Source of the DNA: Bacteroidota bacterium | GTDB taxonomy: Bacteria > Bacteroidota > Bacteroidia > Flavobacteriales > Flavobacteriaceae | Direction: 5' to 3' | Length of the DNA: 60,323 nucleotides | Assembly (NCBI GenBank): GCA_027619415.1 | Contig: JAQCFO010000007.1 | Coordinates: 1-60,323, forward strand | Shown: piece by piece, positions 1 to 6,922 of the stretch | Numbering within the stretch: the stretch's first letter is position 1 | Layout: the number at the start of each line of letters is the position of its first letter | Made by a program: the position numbers and the translations under genes | The notes under the pieces: generated by a model | Databases searched by the model: none | What the model was told of the DNA's origin: nothing | The model's input: only the letters and a program-made list of their open reading frames with translations

Positions 1-10
1 AGAAAACAAA

Positions 11-33
11 AAACCCCAGTATTTACTGGGGTT
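11..33 (-). terminator. Rho-independent terminator after umuD
   Basis: A 9-bp stem (AACCCCAGT / ACTGGGGTT) closes a 4-nt loop. On the minus strand it is followed by a run of T residues, as expected for an intrinsic terminator. It lies about 65 bases beyond the umuD stop codon and would end the umuC-umuD transcript. Confidence 0.8.
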
Positions 34-99
34 ATGAGAGGTCGATGTTGAAAAGACTACGGACTGTAGTCAGGACAATTAATTGTTGTAAAACATTAA

Positions 100-534
100 T
101 TAAACTTTTTTAATTACATACTCTACAATTCCCCAAATGATCAACTCATTTTCTTCTTTTAATTCAATAGGCTTATATTTTTTATTTTCGGGCATTAAAT
201 AAAGTTTATTTTTTTCCTTTTTTATTCTTTTAACAGTAAACTCTCCATCTACTAAGCAAATTGCTATTTTTCCATTTTCTGGATTTTTTGACCTATCAAT
301 TACCAGTAAATCTCCATCGTCAAGTCCTGCTCCAATCATTGAGTCTCCACTAACTCTTGCGTAAAAAGTTGCTTCTTTATTTTTTACTAATTCTCTATCA
401 AGGCTAATCCTGGCTTCTTTAAAATCATCTGCTGGTGATGGAAATCCCGCTGATATTCCTTCTTCAGCAAGCCATTGTCCTATCCCATTTTCTTTTTTGG
501 GAGTAAAAAAATTAAGTATTTTTTTTTGTTTCAA
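100..534 (-). CDS. umuD: UmuD-like S24 peptidase (SOS polymerase V subunit)
   Basis: This 144-residue protein belongs to the LexA/UmuD S24 family of self-cleaving serine peptidases. The cleavage site is Ala29-Gly30 followed by FPSP, as in UmuD. The catalytic dyad is Ser65 in SGDSM and Lys102 in FTVKR. There is no N-terminal helix-turn-helix, so it is UmuD rather than a LexA-type repressor. After self-cleavage the shortened form should bind UmuC to form an error-prone translesion polymerase. It starts 4 bases after the umuC stop, so the two genes are co-transcribed with umuC first, the reverse of the E. coli umuDC order. Confidence 0.93.
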   Translation of the reverse strand: MKQKKILNFFTPKKENGIGQWLAEEGISAGFPSPADDFKEARISLDRELVKNKEATFYARVSGDSMIGAGLDDGDLLVIDRSKNPENGKIAICLVDGEFTVKRIKKEKNKLYLMPENKKYKPIELKEENELIIWGIVEYVIKKV

Positions 535-538
535 CTTT

Positions 539-1798
539 TTATTTTAATGATATTATTTCATTTAACTCCGTAGTGTATCTTGAAGATAATTTAGTTTGCT
601 TCATTTTCCAAACTCTTTTAAGATCCTGGCTAGCTAACTTTATTTTGTTAGGTCCTTCTTTTTTTGTTATAAAATCTAATGTTTTCATCAGAACTTCATG
701 TTTGGGATTTTCTTTTTCGAAAATATTTAGTTGCAGTCTTCTATTAGGGATTAGTCCTAAAACTATAACCCCGGCTTTTTTATATTCAATTCCTTTTTTA
801 TAAATCTTTCTTAATCCTTCTACAGCATATTTACTTATTGTTATACTAGAGTTGGATCCGTAAGGTAGAGTCATTACTAATCCATTTTGGTACTGTGATT
901 TGTTTTTTTGATTCCTATTGCTTTTTATAAACACATAAATAGAATTACAACTGCTTTTTTGAGAGCGTAATTTTTCAGAGCAACAAATAGAAAAAGTAGA
1001 AATCCGTTCTTTTAAATCTTCAAAGCATGTCAAATTTTTTTCAAAACTTCTAGTTGTTGCTATTGCTTTTTTAGGCGATCTATTTTCTTCAAGTGACAAA
1101 ACTGATTCTCCTTCCAATTCTTTTTTTAATCTTAATCCAACAACGCTCATTTGTTTTCTAACCCAATTGTCAGGTAGTTTTATAAAATCGTAAGCTTTAT
1201 TTATATTATGATTTTTTAACCGTTCACTATGCTTATAACCTATCCCCCAAACATCTTCTATTTTGAGCCATTTAAGTGCCTTTATTCTTTTTTCTTCTGA
1301 ACTTATTACATAGACGCCCTTAGTTTTCTTATCAAATTTTTTAGAAATCCTATTGGCTACTTTGGCTAGTGCTTTAGTTTGTGCTATGCCAACACTAACT
1401 GGAATTCCAGTCCATTTTAATATTTTTTTTCTAATCTCTTTTCCGTATTCTTCTAAATCATAATTTTCAAACCCTTTTAGCTCTAAAAAAGCTTCATCAA
1501 TACTGTAGATTTCTATATTTGGAGTGTAGGTGCTTAAGATACTCATCACTCTACTGCTCATGTCTCCATATAATGGAAAGTTTGACGAAAAGACATGAAC
1601 TTTGTTTTTTTTAAAAAGAGGATTGTATTTAAATGCAGGTGCTCCCATAGGTATTCCAAGAGCTTTGGCTTCATTGCTCCTTGAGATTACGCACCCATCA
1701 TTATTTGATAAAATGACAATAGGTTTCTTGTTTAATTTTGGATTAAAAACCCTCTCACAAGACGCATAAAAATTATTACAATCAACCAGTGCAAACAT
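539..1798 (-). CDS. umuC: Y-family DNA polymerase UmuC
   Basis: This is a 419-residue Y-family (ImpB/MucB/SamB) translesion polymerase, the usual length for UmuC. The N-terminal motif MFALVDCNNFYASCERVF carries the first metal-binding Asp (Asp6). YSIDEAFLEL near residue 100 carries the catalytic Asp-Glu pair. A helix-hairpin-helix region (IEDVWGIGYKHSERL) and the C-terminal UmuC-specific domain follow. It is the first gene of the umuC-umuD pair. The start codon is preceded within six bases by a perfect 12-bp palindrome that may be an SOS-type operator. Confidence 0.95.
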   Translation of the reverse strand: MFALVDCNNFYASCERVFNPKLNKKPIVILSNNDGCVISRSNEAKALGIPMGAPAFKYNPLFKKNKVHVFSSNFPLYGDMSSRVMSILSTYTPNIEIYSIDEAFLELKGFENYDLEEYGKEIRKKILKWTGIPVSVGIAQTKALAKVANRISKKFDKKTKGVYVISSEEKRIKALKWLKIEDVWGIGYKHSERLKNHNINKAYDFIKLPDNWVRKQMSVVGLRLKKELEGESVLSLEENRSPKKAIATTRSFEKNLTCFEDLKERISTFSICCSEKLRSQKSSCNSIYVFIKSNRNQKNKSQYQNGLVMTLPYGSNSSITISKYAVEGLRKIYKKGIEYKKAGVIVLGLIPNRRLQLNIFEKENPKHEVLMKTLDFITKKEGPNKIKLASQDLKRVWKMKQTKLSSRYTTELNEIISLK

Positions 1799-1803
1799 TC
1801 TTT

Positions 1804-1815
1804 AAATGTACATTT
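1804..1815. promoter_or_regulatory. Palindrome AAATGTACATTT before umuC
   Basis: A perfect 12-bp inverted repeat lies 5 bases upstream of the umuC start codon. Its position just ahead of a DNA-damage-type operon suggests a repressor binding site, but which protein binds is not visible from the sequence. In this AT-rich DNA a chance palindrome of this length is possible. Confidence 0.35.
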
Positions 1816-1870
1816 TAGATATTTTTAATTAAGCAGATTACTTAATAAAAGTTTTTAACAATTGTTGTTG

Positions 1871-1878
1871 TAAATTTG
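1871..1878 (+). promoter_or_regulatory. -7 promoter element for the cupin gene
   Basis: TAAATTTG matches the Bacteroidota primary sigma factor -7 consensus TAnnTTTG exactly. It places a transcription start some 10-17 bases ahead of the ATG at 1900. No clear -33 TTG is seen at the usual spacing. Confidence 0.55.
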
Positions 1879-1899
1879 AGCCTTATTTTAAGTAACTAA

Positions 1900-2382
1900 A
1901 TGAATTATTTTAATCAAATAGAAGAACTGATAAAATCACTTGGATTTAATGTGGTTTCAAAAGATTTTAAAAGACCTTGGGGAGGATTTTTAGTAATTGA
2001 TGAGAATCAAGCTCAAAGCTTTTCAAATCAATTTTTTAAAGGAATTAACATAGAAGACTTAAAGATTAGCGGTAAACTAAGTCCCAAAATATTGATTGTA
2101 AACCCAGACTCTAGACTTTCTTGGCAGTACCATCATAGAAGAGCAGAAGTATGGAGAGTTTATAAAGGCGAGGTGGGTGTCATCATAAGTGAAAATGATA
2201 GTCAAAAAGAAATGAAAACTTACAAGGAAGGGGATCAAATTACGTTAAAACAAGGGGAAAGACACAGGCTAATTGGATTAAATAATTATGGTGTTGTTGC
2301 TGAAGTATGGCAACATACAGATAAAAATAGTCCAAGTGATGAGAACGATATAGTGAGGGTTCAGGATGATTTTGGAAGATAA
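1900..2382 (+). CDS. Cupin, type II phosphomannose isomerase-like
   Basis: This 160-residue single cupin-domain protein resembles the C-terminal isomerase half of mannose-1-phosphate guanylyltransferase/phosphomannose isomerase enzymes. The first cupin motif is visible as SWQYHHRRAEVWRVYKGEVG, with metal-ligand His residues and Glu. The second includes GERHRLIGL. The C-terminal EVWQHTDKNSPSDENDIVRV segment is typical of small proteins often labelled phosphoheptose or phosphomannose isomerase in flavobacteria. It probably acts on a sugar phosphate in the cytoplasm, but the substrate cannot be read from the sequence. It stands alone between divergent umuC and downstream sucA. Confidence 0.8.
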   Translation: MNYFNQIEELIKSLGFNVVSKDFKRPWGGFLVIDENQAQSFSNQFFKGINIEDLKISGKLSPKILIVNPDSRLSWQYHHRRAEVWRVYKGEVGVIISENDSQKEMKTYKEGDQITLKQGERHRLIGLNNYGVVAEVWQHTDKNSPSDENDIVRVQDDFGR

Positions 2383-2407
2383 AAAAATAAAAAAAATGCC
2401 CTATAGT

Positions 2408-2433
2408 TTTTATAAAATCGTAATTTTATAAAA
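2408..2433. repeat. 11-bp inverted repeat upstream of sucA
   Basis: Two perfect 11-base arms (TTTTATAAAAT and ATTTTATAAAA) flank the loop CGTA. The repeat lies between the cupin stop and the sucA start. Being pure A/T in the stem, it could be a weak terminator for the cupin gene or a protein-binding site for sucA. Confidence 0.4.
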
Positions 2434-2454
2434 ATATTAATTACATCTGTTTTG

Positions 2455-5208
2455 ATGGATCCTTATTCTTTTTTAAATACCGCACACACTGCTTATTTTG
2501 CAGAGCTTTATGATCAATATCTTATCAACCCGGATCAAGTTGAGCCTAGTTGGCGTGCTTTTTTTCAAGGTTTTGAATTTGGAATAGAAGAGTCTGAAAA
2601 AGAAAACTCATCTCATAAAACAGCAGAAATTCCGCACAATATCCTCAAAGAGTTTAAAGTAGTTAAACTAATTAATGCCTATAGAACTAGAGGGCATTTG
2701 TTTACTAAAACAAATCCTGTAAGAGATAGAAGAACTTACGAGCCTAATTTAGAAATTGAAAATTTTGGGTTAAATAAAGAAGATTTAGAAGAGGTATTTA
2801 ATGCTGGAGAAATAGTTGGCTTAGGTCCAACAACACTCGCTAATATTTTAATTCAATTGGAAACAATTTATTGTAACTCTATAGGAGTAGAGTATATGTT
2901 TATTAGAACACCTGAAAGAATAAACTGGATTCAAGAAAAATTAAATATTAACTCTAATCATCCTAATTTTTCAAAAGATGAGAAAAAACAAATTCTAAAA
3001 AAAATTATAGAGGCTGTTACTTTCGAAAAATTTTTACATACTAAATATGTGGGTCAAAAAAGATTTTCTTTGGAAGGAGGGGAGTCTCTCATACCTGCTT
3101 TAGATGCTTTAATAGAAAAAGCAGCTTTAGGTGGTGTCAAGGAATATGTTGTGGGAATGTCTCACAGAGGAAGATTAAATACCCTTACTAATATTTTTGG
3201 TAAGCCAGTGGAAGGAATTTTTAATGAATTTGATGGAAAAGATTATAAAGAAGAAGTGTTTGATGGAGATGTCAAGTATCATTTAGGATGGACTTCGGAA
3301 AGAAAAACAGACTCAGGAATAAAAGTATATATGAACATTGCTCCAAATCCTTCTCATTTAGAAGCGGTAGGACCAGTTGTTCAAGGAATAGCTAGAGCGA
3401 AACAAGAAAAATACCATCCTGAAAATATTGAAAACGTGCTTCCTATAATTATTCATGGGGATGCCGCTATAGCGGGTCAGGGGGTAGTATATGAAGTGAT
3501 TCAAATGGAAAGGTTAAAAGGGTTTAAGACAGGCGGAACTATTCATATAGTAATAAATAATCAAGTCGGATTTACTACTAATTATTTAGACGGAAGATCT
3601 TCAACCTACTGCACTGATGTTGCCAAAACAACTTTATCACCAGTATTGCACGTAAATTCTGATGATATTGAAGCTGTTGTACATGCTGTTACTTTTGCGT
3701 TGGATTATAGAATGAAATTTAAAAGAGATGTGTTTGTTGATTTGTTAGGTTATAGAAAATATGGACATAATGAAGGAGATGAGCCAAGGTTTACTCAACC
3801 AAAACTTTATAAAGCTATTTCAGTTCATTCTAATCCAATGGAGATTTATTCTAAAAAATTGATTGACCAAGGAGTTGTATCAAAGGATGAGGTTGAATTA
3901 ATCGAAGATAATTACCAAAAATACTTAGAAGATAAGCTAGAGAGTTCTAAAAATGATAAGAATATAGTCATTACTCCATTTATGAGTTACGAATGGGAAG
4001 GTTTTGAAAGGGTTAAAGAACAAACCATGTTAAATGAATTTGAAACACGTGTTTCAAATTCGAATTTGACTAGTATAGCAAATACTATAACTTCTTTACC
4101 CCCTAATTATAAATTTTTAAGAAAAATAGAAAAACTCATAGGAGATAGAAAAAGAATGTTTTTTGAATCTGATAAACTTGATTGGGGTATGGGGGAATTA
4201 CTGGCTTATGGCTCTTTATTAAAAGAGGGGTATAATGTTAGAATTTCTGGTCAAGATGTTGAAAGAGGAACCTTTTCTCATAGACATGCTGTTTTAAAAG
4301 CGGAAGATTCTGAAGAGGAAATTATTCTACTAAACAATATAAGTAAAGATCAAGGAAATTTTAATATTTATAATTCTTCTTTATCAGAATATGGGGTAAT
4401 GGGATTTGAATACGGATATGCACTTACTAGCCCTAAAACTCTTTGTATTTGGGAAGCTCAGTTTGGAGATTTTAGTAATGGCGCGCAAATTATAATTGAC
4501 CAATATTTGTCAGCTGCTGAAGATAAGTGGAAAATCCAAAATGGACTGGTTTTACTTCTTCCTCATGGATATGAAGGGCAAGGTGCAGAACATTCTTCGG
4601 CTAGAATGGAAAGGTACTTACATCTATGTGCAAAAGATAACATGTATGTCGCTAATTGCACTACTCCTTCAAACATGTTTCATATACTAAGAAGGCAGTT
4701 GGTTACCACTTTTAGAAAGCCACTTATAATTTTTACTCCAAAAAGCCTATTAAGACATCCAAAAGCAGTTTCAGAAATAAAAGATTTTGTAGATGGAAGG
4801 TTTCTGCCTTTAATAGATCAACATCTATTTGATTCTGATCAGATAAGAAAAGTAGTATTTTGTTCTGGAAAATTTTATTATGACTTATTAGATCATCAAG
4901 AAAGAAATGGGATTGAAGAAGTGGCTTTAATAAGGCTAGAACAACTTTTTCCTTTACCAATAAAAGAAATCAACCAAGTTTTAAATAAATATTCAAAAGC
5001 TAATGATATAATATGGGCACAAGAAGAGCCAAGAAACATGGGTGCTTGGAGTCATTTATTATTACATCTTCCAAGAGCTACAAGTTTTAGAGTTGCTTCT
5101 CGAAGATTTTATGGCTCTCCTTCTGCAGGGAGTAGTGCAAGATCAAATAAAAGGCATAAAGAAGTTATTGAATATGTGTTTGATGAAAATAAAAATAATA
5201 TGAGATAA
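2455..5208 (+). CDS. sucA: 2-oxoglutarate dehydrogenase E1 component
   Basis: This thiamine-diphosphate-dependent E1 subunit decarboxylates 2-oxoglutarate and succinylates the lipoyl group of SucB in the TCA cycle. At about 917 residues it has the normal family length. The N-terminal FLNTAHTAYFAELYDQYL segment is the E2-binding region. GDAAIAGQGVVYEVIQMERL and the following INNQVGFTTN form the ThDP/Mg site. The C-terminal transketolase-type domain ends with the family signature RFYGSPSAGSSARSNKRHK. The ATG at 2455 (MDPYSF) is preferred over the TTG one codon upstream. Unusually, sucB does not follow directly: seven methyl-cycle-related genes lie between. Confidence 0.97.
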   Translation: MDPYSFLNTAHTAYFAELYDQYLINPDQVEPSWRAFFQGFEFGIEESEKENSSHKTAEIPHNILKEFKVVKLINAYRTRGHLFTKTNPVRDRRTYEPNLEIENFGLNKEDLEEVFNAGEIVGLGPTTLANILIQLETIYCNSIGVEYMFIRTPERINWIQEKLNINSNHPNFSKDEKKQILKKIIEAVTFEKFLHTKYVGQKRFSLEGGESLIPALDALIEKAALGGVKEYVVGMSHRGRLNTLTNIFGKPVEGIFNEFDGKDYKEEVFDGDVKYHLGWTSERKTDSGIKVYMNIAPNPSHLEAVGPVVQGIARAKQEKYHPENIENVLPIIIHGDAAIAGQGVVYEVIQMERLKGFKTGGTIHIVINNQVGFTTNYLDGRSSTYCTDVAKTTLSPVLHVNSDDIEAVVHAVTFALDYRMKFKRDVFVDLLGYRKYGHNEGDEPRFTQPKLYKAISVHSNPMEIYSKKLIDQGVVSKDEVELIEDNYQKYLEDKLESSKNDKNIVITPFMSYEWEGFERVKEQTMLNEFETRVSNSNLTSIANTITSLPPNYKFLRKIEKLIGDRKRMFFESDKLDWGMGELLAYGSLLKEGYNVRISGQDVERGTFSHRHAVLKAEDSEEEIILLNNISKDQGNFNIYNSSLSEYGVMGFEYGYALTSPKTLCIWEAQFGDFSNGAQIIIDQYLSAAEDKWKIQNGLVLLLPHGYEGQGAEHSSARMERYLHLCAKDNMYVANCTTPSNMFHILRRQLVTTFRKPLIIFTPKSLLRHPKAVSEIKDFVDGRFLPLIDQHLFDSDQIRKVVFCSGKFYYDLLDHQERNGIEEVALIRLEQLFPLPIKEINQVLNKYSKANDIIWAQEEPRNMGAWSHLLLHLPRATSFRVASRRFYGSPSAGSSARSNKRHKEVIEYVFDENKNNMR

Positions 5209-5231
5209 TAGTATATAAGAATATATATATA

Positions 5232-5239
5232 TATATTTG
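5232..5239 (+). promoter_or_regulatory. -7 promoter element of the methyl-cycle operon
   Basis: TATATTTG matches TAnnTTTG exactly and sits within an (AT)n run after sucA. The predicted transcription start, about 5-7 bases further on, falls just ahead of the SAM-II-like aptamer. This supports an independent promoter for the downstream met genes. Confidence 0.65.
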
Positions 5240-5250
5240 TATTAATTAAC

Positions 5251-5300
5251 AGAGGAAAATTTTGACTGATTGCCACCTCAATAAAAAAAGCTAAAACAGA
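5251..5300 (+). promoter_or_regulatory. SAM-II-like riboswitch
   Basis: The element has a short P1 stem (GAGG 5252-5255 with CCTC 5276-5279). Its loop contains TTTTGACTGATTGCC, then comes the single strand AATAAAAAAAGCTAAAACAG. Compared from memory with the SAM-II (metX) aptamer, the ATTGC of the loop and the ATAAA...AGCTAAAA of the 3' strand align with identical spacing from AUAAA to CUAAAA. Loop CTG (5266-5268) can pair with 3' CAG (5297-5299), forming the expected pseudoknot. A -7 promoter element lies immediately upstream and SAM-cycle genes follow, so SAM would be expected to repress the operon. The 3' strand ends one base before an ATG at 5302, so ligand binding could block translation initiation. 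Confidence 0.75.
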
Positions 5301-5301
5301 T

Positions 5302-5358
5302 ATGAATTCATTTCCTACTATTTTTTACCCAATTCAACTACACTTTTTAATTTATTAA
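5302..5358 (+). CDS. 18-residue leader ORF after the riboswitch
   Basis: An ATG placed directly after the aptamer opens an 18-codon reading frame starting MNSFPTIFYPIQ and ending TAA at 5356-5358. That stop is two bases before the ATG of the membrane-protein gene at 5361. It is in a different frame from that gene. The layout fits a leader cistron whose initiation is controlled by the riboswitch and whose termination re-initiates the next gene. The sequence matches no protein I know, and it could be a chance ORF. Confidence 0.4.
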   Translation: MNSFPTIFYPIQLHFLIY

Positions 5359-5360
5359 AT

Positions 5361-5912
5361 ATGACTAAAATAAATTTATCATTTACTGGAATTATCTTAT
5401 TGATATTATTTGCCTCTTTTACAAGAATTATTCCTCACATGCATAACTTCACACCAATTGGAGCCATGGCTTTGTTTGGAGGAGCTTATTTAAGTAATAG
5501 ATATCATGCTTTTATTATTCCAATTTTATCATTGTGGTTTAGCGATCTTATCATAAATAATTTCATTTTAAACTATTATGATCAATTTACCTGGTTTTAC
5601 CCTGGTTTTATTTGGCAATATGCCTCTTTTGGAATAATTATTTTGTTTGGTTATTTCTTGTTAAAAAAAATAACCTTTAAAAAAGTATTAATGACTTCAA
5701 TAGGATCAAGTCTGGTCTTTTTTGTTATTACAAATTTTGGTGTATGGGCGACAGGCTCTATATATCCCTTAAGTATTAACGGCTTGATTAGTTGCTTTGT
5801 CCTAGCAATTCCATTTTATAAAGGAACATTATTAGGCTTTTTATTTTATTCATCATTTTTATTTGGAGTATTTGAAATGTCAAAACTTAATAAAAAACCA
5901 ATCAAAATTTAA
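5361..5912 (+). CDS. DUF6580-like putative transport membrane protein
   Basis: This 183-residue, highly hydrophobic protein has about five to six predicted membrane segments. It has the N-terminal RIIPHMHNFTPIGAMALFGGAYL pattern and an FWFSD-like LWFSDLIINNF segment, as in DUF6580 proteins, which resemble the substrate-binding S component of ECF transporters. It is the first full gene of the riboswitch-controlled methyl-cycle operon and is followed after 11 bases by metH. From that context it may import cobalamin, a precursor or methionine; this is inference, since no substrate motif is visible. Confidence 0.7.
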   Translation: MTKINLSFTGIILLILFASFTRIIPHMHNFTPIGAMALFGGAYLSNRYHAFIIPILSLWFSDLIINNFILNYYDQFTWFYPGFIWQYASFGIIILFGYFLLKKITFKKVLMTSIGSSLVFFVITNFGVWATGSIYPLSINGLISCFVLAIPFYKGTLLGFLFYSSFLFGVFEMSKLNKKPIKI

Positions 5913-5923
5913 ATTTACTTTCA

Positions 5924-6922
5924 ATGCAAAACCTTTTCGAAATTTTAAAAAGCAGGATACTAGTTCTAGATGGAGCGATGGGAACCATGATACAACAGTA
6001 CAAGTTTAGCGAATCTGATTATAGGGGAGAGCGTTTTAAAGATTACCCAAGTAGCGTTAAAGGGAACAATGATCTTTTGTCTTTAACTCAACCTGAGGCT
6101 ATTAAAACAATTCATGAAAAATATTTAGAGGTTGGTGCTGATATTATTGAAACTAACACTTTTTCATCCACAAGTATTGGAATGTCAGACTATGACATGG
6201 AATCAATAGTTTATGATTTAAATTATGAATCAGCAAAAATTGCTAAAGAAGCAGCTAATAAGTACACTTTAATTGATTCAAGTAAGCCTAGGTTTGTTGC
6301 GGGCTCAATTGGGCCAACCAATAGAACAGCCAGCATGTCTCCTGATGTTAATGATCCAGGATATAGAGTGGTTACTTTTGACGACTTGGTTATAGCTTAT
6401 TCAGAACAGATTAATGCACTTATTGACGGTCAGGTAGATATATTGTTAGTGGAAACTATTTTTGATACGCTTAATGCTAAGGCGGCCTTATTTGCAATTG
6501 ATCTTATTTTAAATGAGCGAAATATTTCGTTACCCATTATGGTTAGTGGAACTATTACCGATGCTAGTGGTAGAACGCTTTCAGGACAAACTGTTGAAGC
6601 TTTTGTAGCTTCTTTATCTCATATCCCACTTTTGAGTATAGGATTTAATTGCGCTTTAGGGGCTGACCTTCTTTTGCCTTATATGAAAAGATTGAGTAAT
6701 GTAACAGAATTCTACACATCAGCCCACCCAAATGCAGGTCTTCCTAATGCATTTGGCGAATATGACCAAAGTGCTGAAGAAATGAAATTATTAATTAGAG
6801 AATATTTAGAATCTAAATGCGTGAACATAATTGGTGGATGTTGTGGAACTACACCAGAACATATTAAACTTATTGCTGAAGAAACAAAGAATTTTTCACC
6901 TAGAATAATAGAGCAATTATGA
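5924..6922 (+). CDS. metH: Methionine synthase, homocysteine-binding subunit
   Basis: This 332-residue protein corresponds to the N-terminal homocysteine S-methyltransferase module of cobalamin-dependent MetH. It opens with [25 protein letters not shown]. The three zinc-ligand cysteines are present: Cys243 in GFNCALG and Cys306/Cys307 in GGCCGT. The zinc activates homocysteine for methyl transfer from methylcobalamin. The rest of MetH is encoded by the next gene, whose start overlaps this stop by four bases (ATGA). A split MetH of this kind is known in Bacteroidota, so it is probably not a frameshift. Confidence 0.92.
   Translation: MQNLFEILKSRILVLDGAMGTMIQQYKFSESDYRGERFKDYPSSVKGNNDLLSLTQPEAIKTIHEKYLEVGADIIETNTFSSTSIGMSDYDMESIVYDLNYESAKIAKEAANKYTLIDSSKPRFVAGSIGPTNRTASMSPDVNDPGYRVVTFDDLVIAYSEQINALIDGQVDILLVETIFDTLNAKAALFAIDLILNERNISLPIMVSGTITDASGRTLSGQTVEAFVASLSHIPLLSIGFNCALGADLLLPYMKRLSNVTEFYTSAHPNAGLPNAFGEYDQSAEEMKLLIREYLESKCVNIIGGCCGTTPEHIKLIAEETKNFSPRIIEQL

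Noticed and set aside
573-803. Plus-strand ORF inside umuC
   Set aside because: It is antisense to conserved C-terminal umuC sequence and has no family resemblance.
5217-5237. AT dinucleotide run after sucA as a microsatellite or phase-variable tract
   Set aside because: It is short, non-coding and forms part of a plausible promoter element; nothing suggests variable length.
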